The position numbers and the translations under genes were made by a program. This document shows positions 46,729-59,620 of a DNA stretch of 64,000 nucleotides, piece by piece (positions within the stretch are counted from its first letter, which is position 1; each line of letters starts with the position of its first letter). The notes beneath the pieces were generated by a model. The model did not search any database. It was not told where the DNA came from and saw only the letters and a list, made by a program, of their open reading frames with translations. The stretch is from the NCBI RefSeq assembly GCF_016545825.1, contig NC_052614.1, forward strand, positions 27,429,669 through 27,493,668. The letters run 5' to 3'. This stretch comes from Eucalyptus grandis. Taxonomy: Eukaryota > Streptophyta > Magnoliopsida > Myrtales > Myrtaceae.

Positions 46729-46966
46729 ATGCATTTATTTTGTGGAAATAAATGATTTGGAACATATTTTTCAAAAAATATTGTTTGAATCACTGACAAA
46801 AAAATGAATGAATGAAAAATATTTTTATCGTCTACAAAAATGCTTAGACATATACTATCATCGACAACAAAAGCATTTTTCATTAATTAATTATTTTAAG
46901 TAACACAAACGATTATTATTTTTTTTGGAAAATATTTTTCAAATATCCAAGAAACAAATAGAGCCC
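46729..46966. mobile_element. Second MITE with related termini
   Basis: GATGCATTTATTTTGTGGAAATA at the left is an imperfect inverse of ..AAGAAACAAATAGAGCCC at the right, with GGAAAATATTTTTC-type inner repeats. Probably the same broad family as 46235-46465. Confidence 0.5.
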
Positions 46967-47295
46967 GATATGCAAAATGCGAATTATTGATCTTTTGTTA
47001 GGGATTCATAAAAAAATTTATGCAATTAACAACTAATTTAGTTGTCAAAATTTATATGTCAACAACAAATAATTTACCAATACATTTTTACCCAAAGCAA
47101 GTTTGCCATCAACAATAACAGCACCATCCGCTCAAATTTGTCATTTTTTAATGCATTTACCTTGTAGATCATAGGGTTTTTTATGCATACAATTATCTTT
47201 GTTGGAATGTAAGTGTTTGGAAATAGAAATCTCATAAAAAGATCACTTGTACAGTGTCATATAAAGTCTAAGTATAAGAAAAGAGAATAAACAGC

Positions 47296-47600
47296 TCCTT
47301 CTTCTTTTCATCTTAGTTGCACTTGCTAAAACTCCGAAAGCAAATCACGACATGTAAAATCACACCGCATTTTAAGGGGATTTCACAAGACTTGGACAAT
47401 GGGAAACGCGGTCTATATGCATTTCAAGGAAGTTGCAAGAACTCCGTGTAAAACAGCAACAACCTATGGTCAGGTGAGAAAGTGAGGGTCGGATTCCATT
47501 TCCATTGTGTGGTGGCGTTGATCGAGAGAAATGGCAGAGACGTGGTGGAAGAATTAAGAAATGGCCTAAGCCCCACAATTTGACATAATTTAGAAGAAGT
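47296..47600 (-). pseudogene. TNL 5' scar: start codon and upstream flank only
   Basis: On the minus strand, the flank AAATGGCAGAGACG.., GCAAATCACGACATG.. and the start ATGAAAAGAAGAAGG match TNL1 and TNL2 starts. After about five codons the similarity ends near 47296 and no TIR domain follows. It is the opposite end of a deleted TNL from the tail relic at 31256-31842, but the order of flanks suggests a different copy. Confidence 0.72.
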
Positions 47601-48831
47601 CAAGTCTGAGTAGTCTCAAAATATGGAGGAGAGTGGGATTGGTTGGTCAGTCGTCATCCATTTAAGGTACCATATGGACAGTAAATTCTAAGTTAGAGAA
47701 TTTGTTTTTTGAGTCGCGCTTTTTGCGCTCCTCATTTGGCTTGAACACTTTCCTTTTTTGTGTTTTGATTATATTATCTCTTGTGGGTCCCACCACTTAT
47801 GGTATAGTTTAGTGGTCTTTTTTTAGTTATTTGTTCCACTCTTATTTGTTTTTTTCTTCCTTCTTTTTTCCTACAAGACCCGCTTTCATTCTTCTTTCTT
47901 TCCACATCTTTGACACCTCAGTTTTCCACTCTTGCAAATTGTCTCTATATTTTCTCTATAGCAGGCCATTCTCTTCTTTTGATGCCTCTCACTCTTTCTT
48001 CTTCAGCCACAAGTCTCTCTTGCATTTGCAATCCCCAAAAGAATTGCATACTTCAACAATCCACACCCTCCTCTTCACTATCGGAGGTATGGTTCTGGCG
48101 AAAGCTTGTTTATTTTCCCTTTTATTTTTCTTGGTAAAATGCTTGATCTTGTGTTTCAATGCATTTGGAGGGTAGCATGCATCACAACATTGTTTGTAAA
48201 TTAATTAGGCAGTTACTTTATAGTCTGTAGCATATTTGTATTCTATAGACTTTTGCTCCCTGTAAGTTCAATTTCTTACTATTGTTTCCATAAGTTCTTC
48301 ATCATCAATTTTAGGATGTTGTGGTTGCTTCTCAATAATTGACTTGTTGGAAATAATGATGCTGGATATGCTTAATTTGGTTGTTGATCTCAAGGGGAAT
48401 TCAGGTAATCTATTGTCTTTGACAACAATGAAGGCCAAAGACCATTTGCAATAGCAGAGAACTAAGACGTTAGCCTAGAAAAGAAGAAGAAGGAAAGTGA
48501 GATTCAGTAGGGAAAAAATAAAATAAAAAAGAGTTGACCAAATAATATAAAAAAATATCATTTTTGTATTTGTACGAGAAGTGGTGGGTCACACAAGAGA
48601 TAATATGTCAAAAAAAAAAAAAGAGTGTTTAAGCCAAAGAAGGTTGAAAAAAGCATGAACCTGTCTTTTATAGTTATCGAATACTTGTTGTAAAAGTTTT
48701 CCAATGAATATGGGCTAATACTACTCGAATAAATAAAAAAAAAAAAAAAAGAAAACTGTTATATAATATGAGACGATGCCTGACAGTATAAGTACGGTAA
48801 TGAGATCAAATCTTATTAGACTTTTTATATC
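47601..48831. other. AT-rich spacer
   Basis: No recognised gene. Homopolymer runs of A occur near 48608 and 48737. Confidence 0.4.
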
Positions 48832-48840
48832 TCAATTTGG
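48832..48840. other. 9-bp target-site duplication (left)
   Basis: TCAATTTGG, repeated exactly at 50114-50122. Nine bases is the Mutator superfamily signature. Confidence 0.75.
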
Positions 48841-50113
48841 AGAAAAAGTATAGAAAATTCATAAACCTATGATATTGATGTTAATTTAGTGTTAAATCTT
48901 TTAATTGTGTCAATTTATCCTAAACCTTCTAATTTAGTGTCAATTTAATCTTTCTAGCTAATTTTGGCATGATATTAGTAACGTGGATACCGATTGACCT
49001 CATAATAATATTTTAATAATTTTTTAATTTTTCAAAATTTTTCTCTCTTTTTCTTCCTTTCTTTTTCTTTCGTCCTCTTCCCGGTGGCCCTCACCACCAC
49101 AAGCGACCTCGCAAGGTCGCCCTAGCTTAGGCTGGGGCCAACTTTGCTAGATTTGACTCTCGAGACAGAGTAGGTTGAAAGCTTGATGTTTCTGGGTTTG
49201 TGAAGTTGAAGTCGGGAGAATGAATGGCGGGAGATCTGGACTTCAAAGCTTTACTGTAACCGAGCCTCGCCCCAAGTCCCTTGGTTTTTCATTGTCCATG
49301 AGCTCGACCTTCATAGTAACCAAGCCTCAATTAGCTGTCATATCTTCTTCTACGACGTGCAGCTCTCGGAACTACAATCTCTTTCGTTTGATCTTTGATT
49401 TCTGTCGCTCCAATAATGAACGCTATCTAATGTCATTCCAATTGCTGAAGCTCTATTCTCGCGGATTGGAGCTCGATTCCATGTGAAATTGAAGAGACGT
49501 GTGAGGAGCTTCGTTAGTATCCCACCACTATCTCCCACTTCGATCGAACACTGATTCTTCCTTCGAATGCAGCTAACAAAAAGAAAGTCATCTTCCTCTT
49601 CTTCGTTTTAGCCTCCTTTTTTGCATTTGAAAGACATGATTGCAGCGATTCATGCTCCAATCTACGCAAACAGAAATGCAGAAATGCCCAGTTTGGCCTC
49701 GCCAAATCTGATAAGGCCTACCCTCACCTAGGCGACGCCTAGTAAGGTTGCCCTCACCCAAGCAACAGCTAGCCTCACCCTCGCCTTGGCGAGGCCAGTC
49801 TTTGTTGGCAATCGGAAAGAGGATGAAGAAAAAAAGAGAGGAAAAAAACGGAATAAAGGAAGGGTAAAAAAAACAAAAAAAACAAAAAAAAAATCGAATA
49901 TTACTAAAATATTTTTTAAAAATGTCCACGCTAGTACTAGCTATAGCACGTAGGTCGGCCAGCATCCACTTAGCAATATCCAGCCAAAATTAGCTGGAGC
50001 GACTGAATTAGCTTTAGGTCAAAAGGTTTAGGACTGAGTTAACACAATTAAAAAGTTTAAGATTAAATTGATATCAATATAATAAGTTTAAAATTTTTCT
50101 AATACTTTTCTCC
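48841..50113. mobile_element. Nonautonomous MULE-like element, 1.27 kb
   Basis: Terminal inverted repeats of more than 120 bases: AGAAAAAGTATAGAAAATTC at the left mirrors ..AATTTTTCTAATACTTTTCT at the right. Inner motifs such as AGCTAATTTTGG and CAATTTAATC match too. Exact TCAATTTGG flanks both sides. The inside is partly GC-rich (49080-49150, 49690-49800) with no transposase. One or two extra bases at the right end leave the exact border uncertain. Confidence 0.82.
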
Positions 50114-50122
50114 TCAATTTGG

Positions 50123-50764
50123 TGACAATGTGAGGGGATAGTTAGTGTAGTCTGGTATTCTAATGGCCATTTATAGCAGAGAGGCTATTAAGATATGCTT
50201 GATAGAAATGACTTTACTTGGCGTCTCCTAAAACACTAAGAGACGGTACACTTGAAAATGAAGAAAGTGATGTTCGGATGAGAAACGGTATCTCCAACAT
50301 CGCATGCCCATCAAAACCCATTCCTATGACGTTATATAAGGTCTCTGTTATGGATCTTAATACGTATATAGATAAGTGACAAGCGAGTTTATCTTCTTCT
50401 AGTAAAGTTACTTATTAATCATTGCGATTACGTGTTTTTCTAGAGGGAAATCTGGAAAACATGAAATATATGAGTTTCGATGGTCGGGCCTCGTGATTGC
50501 CTTATTAATGATGAGTTCAAAATGTCGGAATATTGTCAATATTAGAATAGGAAAACTGCAGCGAAGAGAAATGAATGCAACATAAAGCTAGCACAATTAA
50601 TCCAATGCGGTATAATGAGTTCCTTCATGAAAATTAAATCCAAATCATAAATGATACACGTTGACAACTGGCCTGGACATTGCCCCACCACTAAACTGAA
50701 AACTTATGACACGCGAGAGGGTGGGACAAAATGTGAATGAAACTGATACCAGCCAACTTAGGAT
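50123..50764. other. Spacer
   Basis: No recognised gene or repeat structure. Confidence 0.4.
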
Positions 50765-51489
50765 GCCTTTGGTAATTATTCTATTATCGAGAACAATGTC
50801 TGCTCAGAAATAGTTTTTTTTTAATCTGTTTCTTGGACGAGTTTTGGAGCATTCAACGGCATTTGATAATTATACAAATTTTCTATTTTTGGGATAGAAA
50901 TACATTTGGTACAATCCTTAAAAATTTTATGACTTAGGATTTCTTTTAGTTTTTAAATGATTTTATCACATTTTTCTCTCTCTCTTTCTTTTTTCTTTCT
51001 TTTTTTTCTTCCTCTAGCTAGTCATCAGCCTCGACGCCAATCTTGCCCAACCACTGACAAGGCTTGACCTCACCCCACCATTGCGAGGTTGGCGTCGCCC
51101 GACTAGTTAAGGTGAAGCCTCGCCACGGCTGTGCAAGCTCAACCTTGCGAAATCTGGGCAAGATTAATCGTCGCCTAGCCATGGCAAGGCTCAAGCTTAC
51201 GAGGCTTGGCCTCGTTGGGGGCCGACAACCCACTAGAGGAAGAAGAAGAAGAAGAAGAAAAGAAAAGAGGAAAAAAGAAAAAAGAAGAAGAATAAGCTTG
51301 ATTCTAGAATTGTTTTGAGAGCAAATAGACAACTTTTTTTTCACTTCTTGATTCTGCTCTAAATATATCCCCAAGAATAAATTTGCTCTCGGAAACAAAA
51401 ACATTACCAAATGGATTTATGTTCTTTTTTTGTTCTAGCGATTGAAAGAACATAAATAGTTATTGTTTAGCCGGTTACCAAATAGGCCC
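50765..51489. mobile_element. Possible TIR element with GC-rich core
   Basis: GCCTTTGGTAATTATT at the left and ..AGCCGGTTACCAAATAGGCCC at the right are imperfect inverted ends, and inner ATTTGGTA motifs occur in both arms. The core (51010-51235) is GC-rich with GGCGAGGC-like repeats similar to the other TIR elements here. No target duplication was found. Confidence 0.45.
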
Positions 51490-52845
51490 ATACTAAATTT
51501 GATGAACTCTCGAAGTTTGTGCCAATTATTCTCCTCTAATTAGTCATTTGGTGGAGAACTTGCTAAATGTGGTAGACTAGATCATGAGCTTTTGTGAAAT
51601 TTTGACTTTTTTTTTTTAAATGTTATTGATGCGACATATCCTTTTCATCTGAAGGAGAAAAGACGATAGGTTTAGAGGTGTTGCCTAAAAGATGACCTAT
51701 GGCCCTTGATTAGGTGTAGGCCCTCCCCAACCCATACATCATGTCAACTTAAATTGATGCTAGGAGAATTTTCTAATAAAGAGTCGTTACTAGTCTATTG
51801 GAGCTGCATAAAAACCAAGTGAAGCATAGAAGTGTACCTCACTTCCTATACAATTAGGGAATCTAGGGTTAGGAATATGATTACATTAATTAATCAATTA
51901 GTGTCCTTTTGATACCTAATCTTATTCATTTAAAAAAAATTGTCAAAAAATTTAATTGATTTTTGACCTATCCACAAATGTGTGAGGTTATTAAGTATGT
52001 GCATAATCATTAAAATAACAATCAACAACCAATGAAACATTTAAATAAATTGTAGGAAAAACAAGCATCTAGCGATAAGAAATAAATAAATGCAAATCCT
52101 AACTAGGCTAATGGGAAACCATAATCACCATATTGAAAGTGCGTAGTCAATAGCGTTCATCTCTAAGAACAAAAGAGACCTTATGGTAAAATCCTAAGAG
52201 TTTGTTCAATTTTTTAACACGATTTTTTCATCAATGACTTTCCCACAATTTCATAGAAGACTACCCAAAAAGACTATTCTTAAGCTTTTTCTAAGGAATT
52301 CTACTTTTTTTTTTTTAAAAAAAAAACTTCGAAATTTTTGGGATTTCTCGAATTTTTAAAATTTATTATTAATTTTCTTAATGTTTTTTCTATTTTATTT
52401 TTTTATTTAATTTTAAAAAAGGAACTTTGGTCTGGATGTGGGTTTGACCTGGAACCTAATAGTCCGGGTTGGGTCAAGAATCCATACCAACCCCGAGGCT
52501 CGACTGAGCTTCAGTGGGACAGATTCACCGTAGAGGGAGGCGAGGTCGTCGAAGATTGCAGTGATGGCAATGGACAAGAGGAAGGGGCTAGGGGTGAGGT
52601 GGAGAGTGTGTGGGAGAGAAGGAAAAAAATAAAAATATTTATTTATTTAAAATTTTGATTTTTTTTTATTTGAGAGAAAGCATTTTCTAATAAGGTCCAA
52701 ACATTTAAAAAAAAAAAATTGTTTTCAATCATATATACCAAATAAAGGAAAACTAATTGTATCCCTCCAAAGTATTTTCCAAGAAAATATTTTCCTTAAT
52801 TATTGAGTTTTTTTTGTGAAACAAACGCACCATAAGCCAGGCTAA
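51490..52845. other. Spacer with probable TIR-element remnant
   Basis: No gene. The right part (about 52690-52835) ends GTGAAACAAACGCACC, like the termini of the MITEs near 46.3 and 46.8 kb, and a GC-rich patch lies at 52430-52620. I could not define a left end. Confidence 0.35.
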
Positions 52846-53885
52846 AGCAAATCAGGCTCGAACTTAACAAAACCTAGTTGAGCCCAAAACCAATGGACTT
52901 CTTTTAAACCCATGAAAACGGAAACGGGCCTAAACCCACTAAACCAAATTAAGCCCAACCTACTACTCATCCTTCACGGTACCGACGCCTCCCACTTCAC
53001 CCTCTCGGTTGCTCTCTCTCCGTCCGAACAGACAGAGCCGGCTCGTCTCTGGCCTTCGCTCAATCAATAGGACTGTCCGCTGGCCTCGTCCACCAGGCCG
53101 GCTCTGTTGGCCGTTTCGAGCCGACACCGCCACACCGCCTGTTGGCCACATCCAGCCCCCATTCTCATCACCGTCTGCCGCGATACACACACGACACGGA
53201 AAAGAAACAGCGCACGACTCCACGGATGACAATGAGAGTCCACAAGCATGTCAAAGGACCGACAAACGCTTAGAACCAAACCAAAATCACGGAAAATCTA
53301 CCCAAGCTCCGTTCGGGCATTTTCATGAACACATGACGGGCATCGAATGAAGGGAGGCTATTGAGTCAACCAGGATTCAACCCGCGCCAAGACGCTTAGC
53401 AATCGACAAGCAGAGATGAAAATGCAGCATAGCACAACATAGATGGGGGCTGGGACTAGCGCAAACCGGACCCCGACGAGGCCCGGTCCGATGAGCCGAA
53501 ACAGGGCACAAAACCTGGCAAACGGGGGCCGTTGGTGGCGCCCTCTACTCGGCTCGGCGGCGGCGAATGGTGGGGGGAGCTCGATAGATCGGACCACGTC
53601 CGTTCGCCTCGCGCGCCTCCGATCGGGGATCCTCGAGGAATTGACCCAAACCGAGAAAAAAAAAAAAAAAAAAAAAAGGCAACGGGGTCTTACCACATGC
53701 TCAATGCGGCCGGGACTCGGGCGCGGCCACTACCGGAAAACACCCGCGCGGCCTCACTCTTTTCTCTCTAGTTCTCGCTCCCTCTCGGTCACGGCTCAAT
53801 CTCTCTCTTTCTCTGGTTTCTCCCGAAGAAACCTAGCATGCACTCCAAACAAGCAGTCCAAGCAAGCATCGAGCACCTGAGTAAT
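52846..53885. other. GC-rich repeat-like block
   Basis: Overlapping open frames on both strands without domains, a poly(A) tract near 53657-53678, and a segment near 53838 like one near 21468. It may be an LTR-retrotransposon fragment; no LTR boundaries are seen. Confidence 0.35.
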
Positions 53886-53919
53886 GACTAATTTAGGTGC
53901 TTGTTTATTTTAATTCTAT

Positions 53920-54260
53920 ATGCAATTCAAGAAAGAGTGGGAAACATAAGTTTATGAAACTTTGCTAAGTTATCTTCATTTAGGTTCGATGGTTTGTTTC
54001 TGTAAATTTTTATTGAACTGGAATTTACACGAAAATGGAAAAAAAAAAAAAAAAAATCTTCTGCATACTATTTGTTTATGTTGGCTATGTTGTCTTTCAA
54101 AGAATACAACGATATGTGGCAAAGGTGAAGGATGAGGAAAAGAACAATAAACAGATCAAAGTGGGATATGTGTCAATTGAGAAGAGGGCCATCTATCAAC
54201 TTCACAGACGCCTTTTGCTTTTGCACCAAAACACTAATCAAATTTCTTTTGATTAGGTTC
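53920..54260. repeat. TNL distal-flank relic
   Basis: Similar to 30500-30830 and partly to 62740-62840 (AAGTTTATGAAACTTTG, ACTATTTGTTTATGTTGG, GTGGGATATGTGTCAATT). This is another trace of the duplicated TNL unit. Confidence 0.65.
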
Positions 54261-54917
54261 AACAATAAAATTAAGATTGAGAAAAAAAATGAAACAGTCT
54301 AGTTTGAACCAAAAGAGCTAATCATAAATATAGACTCTAAATAATTAGTATTGTTTCAGAAGAGAAAGCTCCAGAAAAATCAATAACATTGCATCAATCA
54401 GTTATTTAATCTTCATCCTTTTGAGGAAAGATAGAAATCTCATAAAAAATTTCACTTCTAGACGATGTCCAAAATCTTGATTTTCTGATCATCGGACACT
54501 TTTCTTATATAGATTTGATGACCGTTGGAGTTCCCAAATTGAGACCCAGCTCATATCAATAGAGTATGATATTCCAAAATTATTTATGCAAAAAAAAAAA
54601 AAAATCACTAACTAAATTCGTTTAATATTTTGGTGAGATGGCGTGATGAAAAACCAGCCATCAATAGAACATATGATTGCAGTCTATACTAAGGGAAGAT
54701 TCCCCACATGTTTTTCAGGAGATATTTTGCCGAAATTCTCTACAAAGAATTAAATGGACTTCAAGGACAACGTCCGAATTTGGAGATCTATAAATTGGAG
54801 AAAACTCGGCCAAAAGTCATATAATCAAAAAGGACAAAAGAAGTTAGAGTGAATACAATTGAGGGGTTTTTTGCGTCCATCTCTTTCGTAAGCTTGTAAT
54901 GCCCACCTGGAAGGAAA

Positions 54918-55350
54918 AAGTGTTGGAAAATCTTAAACTTATTATATTTGTGTCAATTTAATCATAAATCTTTTGACATAGTATCAATTCAATCCTTCCA
55001 GCTAATTTTGACCGGATATTGGTAATGTGGACATTAGTTGGCCTATGTGACATAATAAGTGTTAACGTTGACAAATTTTAATAATATTTTAATATTTTTC
55101 AAATTCTTTTATTTTTAAATATTTTTTGAATCGTTTATTTATTTAATCCATTTTTTTTTTTTCATTCCCTTCCTTCTTCCGCTAGTCGGTCACTGAGGTC
55201 TAGTGACGGCTAGAGGTGAGGGCAGAGAGCCTCACCAAAGGCCATGAGGGCGACCTTGTGCTAAGCTGGCGAGGTGAGCCTCGCCAAATTTGATGAGGGT
55301 CAAGCCTCACCAGCTCATGGCGAGGCCCAACCTTGACAATATTGTGCTAT
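54918..55350. mobile_element. Truncated copy of the 48.8-50.1 kb element family
   Basis: GGAAAATCTTAAACTTATTATATTTGTGTCAATTTAATC and the following AGCTAATTTTGACCGGATATT closely follow the right-hand TIR of the 48841-50113 element in reverse complement. A GC-rich core with GGCGAGG repeats follows (55190-55340). The opposite TIR is missing. Confidence 0.65.
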
Positions 55351-56530
55351 GTGTATGATGTATGGGAACAAGTTCCAATCACAAATATATTCTCGGATAG
55401 ATAATTTATAATGTATTAAAAAATCTCAACTCAAGCTCAGTTATCATTCAGTTATATCAATAAGCATCTATCGTTGTTCAACTCATGTACATGCACATCA
55501 TCCAGATAATATTTAAGCCCCGTAATCTTTATTAATGAGCCACCTTAATCATCTAAAATCATAAGTATACATATTGACGTACCTGGCAATGGCTAGTGTA
55601 AATTTTTTTTATAGAATTTCCGTATAAAAAAATCATGCTTTTCAAATCTTAAATGAATACAGTTTACTAAATTATAGTCAATTCATCATGCATGAGGACA
55701 GTTCTGGCGTGTCCGTGTCGTGCCCGGTACACAACGAAATTGTCATGCCCAATCTGACGGCTAACATGAAGCATTTTTTATCTGACGGTTGGGATTGCGA
55801 TGACAGCCAACGGACGATATTTCAAGCCCCCTTAATCCGTCATGCATCATTAGGAACCTTGCGAGTTCTCCTGACGTGACCCGAGTCTAATTGTGTCCCA
55901 ATGCCAAATGAAAACGAATTTCTCTGAAGTATTTTATTAATATGACTTGTTAAATGGGGGAACGTTGTGAGTTGTAATCCACTTATATAATAATAAACCA
56001 AACACGTTCTCGAGAAAATGAAAAATTAAAATTAAAAAGTCATTTTCAAATTAAAAATATGTTTCAAAACCAAATAGTTGATCTCTGCAAAATTTCGTGA
56101 AAATGACTAAAAAGACACCATAGGCACAACTCTATATTATTAAGAAAATTGTCAAATTCATGTTAGAACAAATTACTTACACTAGTACACTCCACACCAG
56201 CTAAAGCCGGTAAGTAGGATGCTCTTGAATCAATAGAAATACTGCTACGTCGAGGATTATTTTCATAGATCATTACTTTATTGCAAAAATAAGCTAGATT
56301 TGGAGAGATCAAGTGCTTGATGATATTTCTAAGTCTTCTTCGTGTAGGATATTGAATGTGCGAGAAGATACTGTCTATACTTTTTGTAACTGGGATTTCG
56401 TTGAAGAGTGCCTGAAACACCTCTTGAGCTACTTGACAAAAATGTAAACGTCACAGTTTTTTTTGCTTCAGTAACCACTGTACAATGAGTCCGTATATTA
56501 TTTATATATTTGATGACAAATTCCTACACG
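55351..56530. other. Spacer and TNL2 3' flank
   Basis: About 55985-56140 resembles the flank of the tail relic near 31300-31430. No separate gene is seen. An open frame of 85 codons at 56163-56420 on the minus strand lies past the TNL2 stop and shows no known domain. Confidence 0.45.
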
Positions 56531-56532
56531 CC

Positions 56533-57831
56533 TCAAAATTCAAGATTTGCTGATCTCCTCTGCCATTCCCAGTGCCAGAATGGATGATAATTTTGAGCTA
56601 CTCGTTTTCCCCTCGCCGAATATGTCGTAAGAGCATCAACGTCCCAAGTCTTTAGCTTCTTCCAGTTGGATAGATCAGGTAAGCATAGCCAGGAATTGCA
56701 GCGTCTGATTGCAAGACTTTCCAGTGACTCCAGTTGGTCAAGACCTTGAATCTCAACTAGTTTCGGACAGTCCCATACTCCAAGGTCCTTTAGATTCTTG
56801 AAGTCAGATAAGTTGGAAAGGTCCACAACTTCAAGAAGATTGCAATTGTCGACCTTAAGTTTCGTCAAACTAGAGGGAAGTTGTCCAATCTGACGCAAGT
56901 TCTCGCAATTGATGAGTTCAAGTTCTTTTATATGGCAAAGGCAACCCAAATATGAGCTTATACTGGAGATACTCGGAAGTTCCAATTTACACCGTGCGAC
57001 TTCAGTGCTCCAATTCCACATCATCACGGCAGCTATGCATTGGTTGATAGAAGCACTGGCTTTAGTATCCCTTCCGATGGAGGTTGAGCTGGTAAAACAC
57101 AATTCCAAACTCCTTAAATTCACAAGGTTGGAGATATCTGGAGCTTTTTCTAAGGCTCTTGAGGACAGATGTAGACATATCAGACTCTGAGGAAGCTTTG
57201 GTACATTCCCCACATGAGTTTCTGTTAATATCAAATTCTTCAAGAATGGTAGTCTCACGATGTCACCAGGAATGGTCTCTAGCCAATTGCAACACATTCC
57301 ATAAATCTCTTCAAGTTTCTCCAACATCCCAATTGCCTCGGGTAACTTTTGTATGCAACTTCCGCTCACATTCAATGCTTTCAAGCTCTTTAGATTGATA
57401 ATAGTATTTGGCAACTTTGCAATACCTGTGTCTAAGACATCCAACTCAACTAAACATTTCAACATTCCAATTGAGTCGGGAAGTTTCGTTAGGTAGGGAG
57501 CTCTACAAATGGCCAAACGCTTAAGATTTACGAGTGTTCCAATTGAGCTTGGGACCTGACTAATAGTTGCAGGGAATTGGCCAAAATCTAAGAACATCTC
57601 GGTCAATGCTTCCAGAGCACCCAATTCTTTAGGAAGGACTTGGAGACAATGACATCCATCTAGATCCAATTGCTTCAGACGTTTCAAATAACTAATGGAT
57701 CGATCAATCCTTAACAAATTTCTACACCCGCTTAGAATTAATATTTCTAAGAATAAATATGCAGAGAGGTCAGGAGTTTCCTTTAAGTAGCAGCAACTAG
57801 ATAGATCAAGGACTTTCAATCTTGTAGCCAC
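56533..57831 (-). pseudogene. TNL2 exon 4, open LRR region (432 codons)
   Basis: Begins at a TTTTACAG acceptor and runs to a stop at 56535-56533. It encodes an uninterrupted series of LRRs with many LxxLxLxxC units (for example SLKALNVSGSCIQKLPEAIG). The exon itself is undamaged; the gene is not. It has about three repeats near its start that TNL1 lacks. Confidence 0.9.
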
Positions 57832-59206
57832 CTGTAAAATAATTATGTATATTCAACGGGTTTGATTTATAAAATCTTGCAAGGCATAAATAAATATATC
57901 GACCACGGAAGCTTTCCACCAGAGTAACTTAATAAAAACTCTGTGCATATCAATTCCTTAAGCCAAAACCACACTGTGTCTCACACTTTTTTTCATTTCT
58001 TCTAATATTGTCCCCAACAACAAAGAAAAAAAAATAGATCTAGTTTCAAATCACCGCTGTTTCGAATAATAAAAGACACACATATCTCTTATGAAAACAT
58101 CCCTTTCTGATTTCATCATGGAATTACCGATGTTGTCCCCGACGCAATCACTTATGACTTTCCTATGTCAATGCATTATCAAAACATCAATATAGAAATA
58201 ATTTTATGTCTTATGACCATCAACTAATCTATAATTGCAGTCTACTTTTTTTTGCTTTTTGTTTTTGTTTCATACTTTAAGATAAGGGCGTTATTAGCTT
58301 TCACATAACCTTTGAAGAGTATAGCATCTTTGTATACTATTGATGTACTAAACAAGTCAGTTTGCATGTTCAATTTTACTGGCATCCTATGTATATTACC
58401 GATAGTCTTATTAACCACTTATTTTTAACTTAATTTAAATATCTAATAGTGACAACTCATTGGCTTGATTAGGGAACTCAAAACAACGTGAATGTTTGTA
58501 TAACGTTCTCTAAAAGGAATGTAAGTCAATAAATATCAAGCGACAACAATTATTCCATTAGATGATTTAACAATTCTATAAATTATTTGTATGAATATCT
58601 AAATAAGTCATTCCCAATAATGGAGTTACTAGTAACATGGAATGTTCACCTTACAATACCTTTTAATCATGCAGCTCCAATCAATTTGAATTGAAGAAAG
58701 TCATCAGGAAAAGATTTGCCATAAATGATAAAACAACAATAGCATAGTATCAATGTAAAATTAAAAATGCAATGCAAATTAATGACAATAACCAAATCTT
58801 AACATCTTTTTTTTTTTTTTTGGTAAATTAATTGTTTGGTTCAGAAAAATAAAAATAAAAATGCAATCTTGAAAGATCTACACGTCAATAAAATATTGAA
58901 AGAATGAAATAATTGTGATCGAAGGTAACATTCTTTCCGTTGACCATAATGTGTACAACCCCTCTATGCCATGAATATAAAGTAATTGTTTGAGTCAATA
59001 TATATTTAAGTTTCAAACCTATGGAATGAGGGATTGGTGTCATAAGCCTTCTTCAAGACCAAGATTTGTTCTATGAATTAAGCCAATAAAATGTAATTAA
59101 AAAAAAAAAGATCAATAAAATGATGATTTACAAACCCGTGTGACACGAGCTAGTGCGACTAGAAGAAAATATAACACGTTATACCAAATTATTTGCACAC
59201 ACATAC

Positions 59207-59494
59207 CTTGAGTTGAGTCCAACCACCCCAATGTTCGTCAATTTTGCTATTTGATAGGTTGAGGATGACTAGATTTTTTGGGCAAAAGTTGGTTGCCTGC
59301 ATTTCTTCTGGACAAAAGTTCCAAGTAAGCCATCTCAATTCCGAAAAGAGACCCTCAAAGTCTCCAGAGAGGGAACAACCAGACATTTCTAGAAATCGAA
59401 TATTTGGCATTTCGATAAAGTCTTCCGATGTCAAAACAAAGTCTTGAGAACGCGCGTAATACTGCCAATAGTTCGCCGCAACAGTTTCGGTTCC
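59207..59494 (-). pseudogene. TNL2 exon 3, open
   Basis: The AATTTAG|GGAACC acceptor and AAG|GTATGT donor bound an open 288-nt exon with LTSEDFIEMPNIRFLEM and EHWGGWTQLK. It is the unduplicated form against which the TNL1 exon 3 duplication can be seen. Confidence 0.88.
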
Positions 59495-59620
59495 CTAAAT
59501 TGAGGAAAGAGTTGGTTTAATGTGAGGAGTTCCAAATAGAGCCTAAAATAAAGGGAAAACAGTCCAAGGAAGATTTCTACAATGAAAAAAAAGTAGACGA
59601 GGGTGCACTTAGATTTATAC

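Noticed and set aside
53009..53880. Open frames of up to 145 codons in the GC-rich block
   Set aside because: Overlapping frames on both strands, a poly(A) tract read as poly-Lys, and no recognisable motif. Compositional artefacts are more likely.
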